A stretch of 15,260 nt of DNA from Candidatus Doudnabacteria bacterium. Lineage in GTDB: Bacteria > Patescibacteriota > Doudnabacteria > UBA920. The DNA lies in the NCBI GenBank assembly GCA_903913365.1, contig CAIWKW010000152.1, forward strand, positions 1 through 15,260. Direction: 5' to 3'. Below are positions 12,011-15,260 of the stretch, one piece after another. The notes beneath the pieces were generated by a model. It was given only the letters and a program-made list of their open reading frames with translations, made no database searches and was not told where the DNA came from. Positions within the stretch are counted from its first letter, which is position 1; each line of letters opens with the position of its first letter. The position numbers and the translations under genes were made by a program.

Positions 12011-13537
12011 ATGCTAAATTTTGTAGACAGCTTTCTTGACCGCATTACAATGTACAGGATCGTATTATACAGTCTTATTTTTTTGCTGCTTGTTTCTTTA
12101 GGCTTAAGCCAATTCGGCCTTTTACCCTTTACTCCCGGAGCCCTGCTTTTTTCCACCGGCATGCTGCTTATATACTGCTGGCTGGCCAATGCCTTATTCG
12201 CCAAAATTTTTCGGGTGGATGCCAACGCGGAATCAATTTACATTACGGCACTTATTCTGGCATTAATTATCCAACCGCCGGATTTGGGAGCATTTACGGC
12301 TTCCCTGCCGTTTTTAATTTGGGCCGCAATTTGGGCCATGGCCTCAAAATTTATTTTCAACATAGGCAACAAACATTTATTTAACCCGGCCGCTTTTGCC
12401 GTAGTTATGACTGCCCTAACCATAAACCAAGTTGCCACTTGGTGGGTAGGAGGTCCAATTTTGCTTTACCTCACCGTTCCCATTAGTTTCTTAATTATCA
12501 GAAAAGTTCGCCGCTTTGATATGGCTTTTGCCTTTTTAGGCAGCGCTTTTTTAACTATGGTTCTGTTGGCATTGGGCCACGGCAACATTCAGAATACCCT
12601 AATCCAGACGGTCTGCTACACGCCTTTGGTTTTCTTTGCCGGGATTATGTTAACCGAGCCTTTAACCCAGCCGTCTGACAGAGGCAGCCGAATAATTTAC
12701 GGCTTCCTAATTGGTTGGCTTTTCGTACCCAAAACGCATTTCGGCAGTTTCTATTTTACTCCGGAAATGGCTTTGCTTATCGGAAACCTGTATGCTTATT
12801 TTGTCAGCCCCAAAGGCCGGCACGTGTTTAAGCTAATCAGCAAAAAGATTGTCGGCGAAGGAGTTTATGATTTTGAGTTTGAAACTCCCAAAAAATTGAA
12901 CTTTTTGCCCGGCCAATACATGGAATGGACTTTAGGCTTAAAGAGAGGCGATGACCGGGGCAATAGGCGCTATTTCACTTTAGCTTCTTCTCCCACGGAA
13001 GAAAAACCTTTACTGGGAATTAAATTCTACTCAGACCCCAGCCGCTTTAAGCAAGAAATGATGGACATGCCAATCGGCAAGGAAATTACCGGCGGCCAGC
13101 TGGCCGGAGATTTTGTCCTGCCAACAAATCCGGAAAAAAAACTGGTCTTTGCGGCCGGAGGCATCGGCATTACCCCGTTCCGCAGCATGCTGAAATATTT
13201 AATAGACAAAAACGAAAAGCGCGAAATTACCGTTTTATATTCCAACCGGGCATATGAAGAAATTGTTTACGCGGACGTTTTGCAGGAAGCTTACGACAAA
13301 CTCGGCATCAATACTCTTTTTACCTTAACCGATCAAAAAAAGATACCACCGGATTGGCAGGGCCATAAAGGCTACTTTGGCGGTAAAGATATTGCCCAAG
13401 CTGTGCCGGATTACAAAGAGCGTACGTTTTATATTTCCGGCTCCCATAATATGGTAAGCGGTTTTAAAGAAGCCCTGATTAATTTGGGGGTCAGCCGAAA
13501 CAAAATAAAAACCGATTTTTTCCCAGGACTGGTTTAA
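12011..13537 (+). CDS. RnfD/NqrB-like membrane domain fused to an FAD/NAD(P)H reductase
   Basis: A 508-residue protein. Residues 1-265 hold about ten membrane helices with RnfD/NqrB signatures: ESIYITALILALIIQPP (74-90), FNPAAF (124-129) and MLTEPLTQPSDRG (213-225). The SGAT site that binds FMN covalently in canonical RnfD and NqrB is not seen. Residues 268-508 are a ferredoxin-reductase-type domain: LPGQY (299-303), RRYFTLASSP (319-328, FAD site), AAGGIGITPFRSM (381-393, nucleotide site) and ISGSHNMVSGFK (475-486). There is no 2Fe-2S ferredoxin domain, unlike NqrF. It would oxidise cytosolic NAD(P)H and pass electrons across the membrane, most likely to the FMN_bind protein encoded just upstream. 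The start at 12011 has no Shine-Dalgarno; ATG 12050 is a weaker alternative. Confidence 0.9.
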   Translation: MLNFVDSFLDRITMYRIVLYSLIFLLLVSLGLSQFGLLPFTPGALLFSTGMLLIYCWLANALFAKIFRVDANAESIYITALILALIIQPPDLGAFTASLPFLIWAAIWAMASKFIFNIGNKHLFNPAAFAVVMTALTINQVATWWVGGPILLYLTVPISFLIIRKVRRFDMAFAFLGSAFLTMVLLALGHGNIQNTLIQTVCYTPLVFFAGIMLTEPLTQPSDRGSRIIYGFLIGWLFVPKTHFGSFYFTPEMALLIGNLYAYFVSPKGRHVFKLISKKIVGEGVYDFEFETPKKLNFLPGQYMEWTLGLKRGDDRGNRRYFTLASSPTEEKPLLGIKFYSDPSRFKQEMMDMPIGKEITGGQLAGDFVLPTNPEKKLVFAAGGIGITPFRSMLKYLIDKNEKREITVLYSNRAYEEIVYADVLQEAYDKLGINTLFTLTDQKKIPPDWQGHKGYFGGKDIAQAVPDYKERTFYISGSHNMVSGFKEALINLGVSRNKIKTDFFPGLV

Positions 13538-13569
13538 AAAACCGCCTCTGCAGCGCAGGGAGGTTTTTT
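13536..13569 (+). terminator. Intrinsic terminator of the RnfD-like fusion gene
   Basis: CCTC and TGC (13545-13551) pair with GCA and GAGG (13555-13563) around a short loop with a GG bulge. An A tract lies before and TTTTTT after. It starts at the stop codon. Confidence 0.7.
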
Positions 13570-13580
13570 ATTAACTGCCG

Positions 13581-13624
13581 CCATTACATACATTCATACT
13601 TTGGCGTATGAATGTATGTAATGG
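13581..13624. repeat. Perfect 19-bp inverted repeat
   Basis: The arms 13581-13599 and 13606-13624 are exact reverse complements (CCATTACATACATTCATAC and its partner) around a 6-base loop TTTGGC. The T tract needed for a terminator is missing downstream on either strand: AAAAAAA follows on plus and no T run follows on minus. It lies between two convergent genes. Its role is unknown; it may be an mRNA 3' structure or a palindromic repeat found elsewhere in the genome. Confidence 0.8.
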
Positions 13625-13647
13625 AAAAAAATTAAATTTGCAAATTT

Positions 13648-14745
13648 CTATTGGTACTGAATGTATAGAGGAATCGGACTAATTTTCAGCAAATCTTCAG
13701 GCTGAAGCATGGGCCCGTTTTTAATATCATTTTTATAAAACAGCTTAAACCCGGCAAACTGCACGGGTTGTTTATATATATACTGCTTGTAGGTATTCAG
13801 CTTATTGGCTTGGCCGCCAAAGCCGTCCATATCCATAACAATTTGCACTTCCGGAAGAGGATTTATGTTTTGAAAATTGGTTACCATTTTTTGGGTAAAG
13901 CGATGGATAACCAAAATTTTTGGGGTCAGATTATTTTTCTGCACAACTTTAGCCAAGAAATTTGCCGCATAATTTATATCCGCAGCATCCAAGGTTCCGA
14001 TGGCTGTTCCGGGACGCTGCCCGGCGCTCATGGCAAACTCCGGATCTATTCCCAAATGTACGTTCGGCATTTTTAAATATTTTTCCAATCGGGGTATTTC
14101 ACTCTGCACATTGCTCTGCCCGAGCTGAATATCCAAAAAAACAAGACCGTTAATTTTTTCCGCCATGGCCAAAACTTTATCTATTTCCGAATCCGGCATG
14201 CGCGCCCGATACTCGCCGTCGCGCCCGGGTCCGCCCTGTGCCACAACCGCAATATAGTGCAGCGCGGGAATTACCGGAGTGCTTGGGTCGGCCAGTTGCC
14301 ATTTTTTAACTTCCACATCCAGCCGGCTAAGCATCTCGCTCTCCGGATACTCTCCCAGCACCCCCATATTTTTAGAATACAAATTTCCGTAATACGCAAC
14401 AATTCTATTAAAAGGAAGCAGGGCTCCGAAATTCGGGTACACAGTTTTTACCGGCCAGAGAACGGAAACGGTTGAAGAGGTGGTTGTGGACGCCGGCGGA
14501 TTATTGGCAATCTCATTTAACTTTTTATTGTATGCCGCGATATCAAGAGAAGGAGCAGTTATCGGCGCCGTTATTTCGGCAGACTGCACCTGTGCCGGAT
14601 TTTCTGTTCTCACTGGCTGTTTATGCCAAAAAAACTTTGGAACTAAAATTATTGACGTAAAAATCAAGCCGGCCAAAATGAAAAATAACCAAAAGTATTT
14701 ACTCTTTGAAAAATGCGCTTTATTTTCTTCCAAACCGTCCAGCAT
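13648..14745 (-). CDS. Membrane-anchored extracytoplasmic protein with a likely TIM-barrel-type domain
   Basis: A 365-residue protein. Residues 17-36 form one membrane helix after a short cytosolic start (signal anchor). Residues 42-100 are a Pro/Thr/Ser-rich linker. Residues 112-365 alternate hydrophobic strands and helices: RIVAYYG (114-120), VIPALHYIAVVAQGGPGRDG (158-177), GLVFLDIQLGQ (200-210), VHLGIDPEF (229-237), ILVIHRF (277-283), VQIVMDMDGFG (300-310) and FAGFKLFY (330-337). Acidic residues at the ends of strands (Asp205, Asp234, Glu236, Asp305, Asp307) look like an active-site rim, as in glycoside hydrolases. Similar hypothetical lipoproteins occur, from memory, in actinobacteria; I know no function. 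A -10 TATAAT (14776-14781) precedes it; no clear Shine-Dalgarno. Confidence 0.82.
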   Translation of the reverse strand: MLDGLEENKAHFSKSKYFWLFFILAGLIFTSIILVPKFFWHKQPVRTENPAQVQSAEITAPITAPSLDIAAYNKKLNEIANNPPASTTTSSTVSVLWPVKTVYPNFGALLPFNRIVAYYGNLYSKNMGVLGEYPESEMLSRLDVEVKKWQLADPSTPVIPALHYIAVVAQGGPGRDGEYRARMPDSEIDKVLAMAEKINGLVFLDIQLGQSNVQSEIPRLEKYLKMPNVHLGIDPEFAMSAGQRPGTAIGTLDAADINYAANFLAKVVQKNNLTPKILVIHRFTQKMVTNFQNINPLPEVQIVMDMDGFGGQANKLNTYKQYIYKQPVQFAGFKLFYKNDIKNGPMLQPEDLLKISPIPLYIQYQ

Positions 14746-14775
14746 AAAATTATTACAGCTTCTTTAACTGATATC

Positions 14776-14781
14776 ATTATA
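14776..14781 (-). promoter_or_regulatory. -10 element of the anchored-protein gene
   Basis: TATAAT on the minus strand, 30 bases before the ATG at 14745. The -35 is poor. It faces the promoter of the plus-strand small gene at 14811-14839. Confidence 0.45.
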
Positions 14782-14801
14782 CACCTTTTCCAAATCTGCA
14801 T

Positions 14802-14823
14802 ACCCGGCAATTGAAGGCCGGGT
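14802..14823. other. GC-rich hairpin between divergent genes
   Basis: ACCCGGC and GCCGGGT form a 7-bp stem with loop AATTGAAG. The loop and right arm overlap the -35 of the plus-strand promoter. No good T tract follows on either strand, so a regulatory role is more likely than termination. Confidence 0.45.
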
Positions 14824-14839
14824 GATTTTATGATAATAT
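14811..14839 (+). promoter_or_regulatory. Promoter of the 82-residue protein gene
   Basis: TTGAAG (14811-14816) and TAATAT (14834-14839) are 17 bases apart, about 30 bases before the ATG at 14868. A GAGG Shine-Dalgarno follows. Confidence 0.5.
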
Positions 14840-14867
14840 AAATGAACCAAAAAGGGAAAGAGGACAC

Positions 14868-15116
14868 ATGAATCAGGACGGACAGAATAGCAACGGATTT
14901 ATCAGCAGGCTGCGCGCAGCTTTAAAGGGCAGCGGTAACGGCCGCCATCAGGAAAGAAGACTGCAAAACGCAATTCAAAAGATTGCCATAAAACACCAAG
15001 CCGATGCAAGCTCTCAAGGGATATCGCGGGCTGTGAGCAAAAAACTGCAGCACTTCAATCTGAGTGAAGAAGAAAGACAAGGTATTATTGCGAAAATCTT
15101 TCAGGCGAGAGGATAA
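14868..15116 (+). CDS. Small basic helical protein, unrecognised
   Basis: An 82-residue protein. Residues 1-30 are polar and Gly/Asn-rich with one basic amphipathic stretch (FISRLRAALKG). Residues 29-82 look like two or three helices: ERRLQNAIQKIAIKHQ, SRAVSKKLQHF and SEEERQGIIAKIFQ. Net positive, no Cys, no signal peptide, no membrane helix, so it is probably cytosolic and could bind nucleic acid or a partner protein. The Shine-Dalgarno AAAGAGG is four bases from the ATG, and a strong terminator follows 45 bases after the stop, which makes a real gene likely. Function unknown. Confidence 0.72.
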   Translation: MNQDGQNSNGFISRLRAALKGSGNGRHQERRLQNAIQKIAIKHQADASSQGISRAVSKKLQHFNLSEEERQGIIAKIFQARG

Positions 15117-15160
15117 TTCTCCCTAAAACCCAATAATTCTATCGCCCGACAATCCATTCA

Positions 15161-15194
15161 GCGGGACGCACTCCGTCGTCCCGCAATCTTTTTT
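15161..15194 (+). terminator. Intrinsic terminator of the 82-residue protein gene
   Basis: GCGGGACG (15161-15168) pairs with CGTCCCGC (15177-15184) around an 8-base loop, followed by AATCTTTTTT. Confidence 0.85.
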
Positions 15195-15240
15195 GGCTCA
15201 AAAACAATTTTTGGTCTGAAAAAGGTTTGCACCTATTACT

Positions 15241-15260
15241 AAAAACCCGCCGTAATGGCG
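15241..15260. terminator. Left part of a probable terminator cut by the window edge
   Basis: AAAAACCCGCC, then GTAAT, then GGCG: four stem pairs are visible and the rest of the arm would lie outside. The A tract on the left suits termination on the minus strand of a gene beyond the window. Confidence 0.4.

Noticed and set aside
13581..13624. The palindrome as the terminator of the reductase gene
   Set aside because: A separate hairpin with T6 directly follows the stop, and this palindrome lacks a T tract in either direction.

Overview
The window looks like bacterial chromosome from an uncultivated lineage, most probably Patescibacteria/CPR. This is a guess from style: compact genes, many small or unrecognised secreted proteins, AT-rich promoters, and several genes without a Shine-Dalgarno. 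No rRNA, tRNA, CRISPR array, transposase or phage gene was seen. All fourteen complete genes with a readable stop end in TAA or TAG.

Layout. 1-2499 (minus) is the 5' part of a large membrane protein that joins a family 2 glycosyltransferase to a Wzx/MOP-type flippase; it runs off the left edge. 2840-2959 (minus) is a 39-residue Pro/Thr/Glu-rich microprotein with its own promoter and terminator. 3107-3604 is a GAF-domain protein. 3676-5489 is a redox-stress-like block: an HxlR/YodB-like regulator facing away from a SnoaL/NTF2-like protein, an NfsB-like nitroreductase and a small acidic protein. 5645-6028 (minus) is a one-helix membrane protein with unusually strong expression signals. 6277-8544 (minus) holds a NAPE-PLD/RomA-like zinc phosphodiesterase, a lipoprotein and a pentapeptide-repeat protein.

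The most interesting block is 8671-13537. It encodes a secreted protein with a canonical bis-His cytochrome b5 domain, two FnIII repeats and an Ig-like domain. Divergent from it are an exported MAPR-like (Tyr-ligand type) b5-fold protein, an exported FMN_bind protein with a flavinylation motif, and a fusion of an RnfD/NqrB-like membrane domain with an FAD/NAD(P)H reductase. Together these suggest a path from cytosolic NAD(P)H, through FAD and the membrane domain, to covalent FMN outside the membrane and then to extracellular heme proteins. The parts are known families; this combination, with b5-fold proteins as possible terminal carriers, is the candidate new system. No ApbE flavin transferase lies in the window.

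The right end holds a membrane-anchored extracytoplasmic protein with a likely TIM-barrel-type domain (13648-14745, minus) and a small basic protein (14868-15116, plus) followed by a strong terminator.
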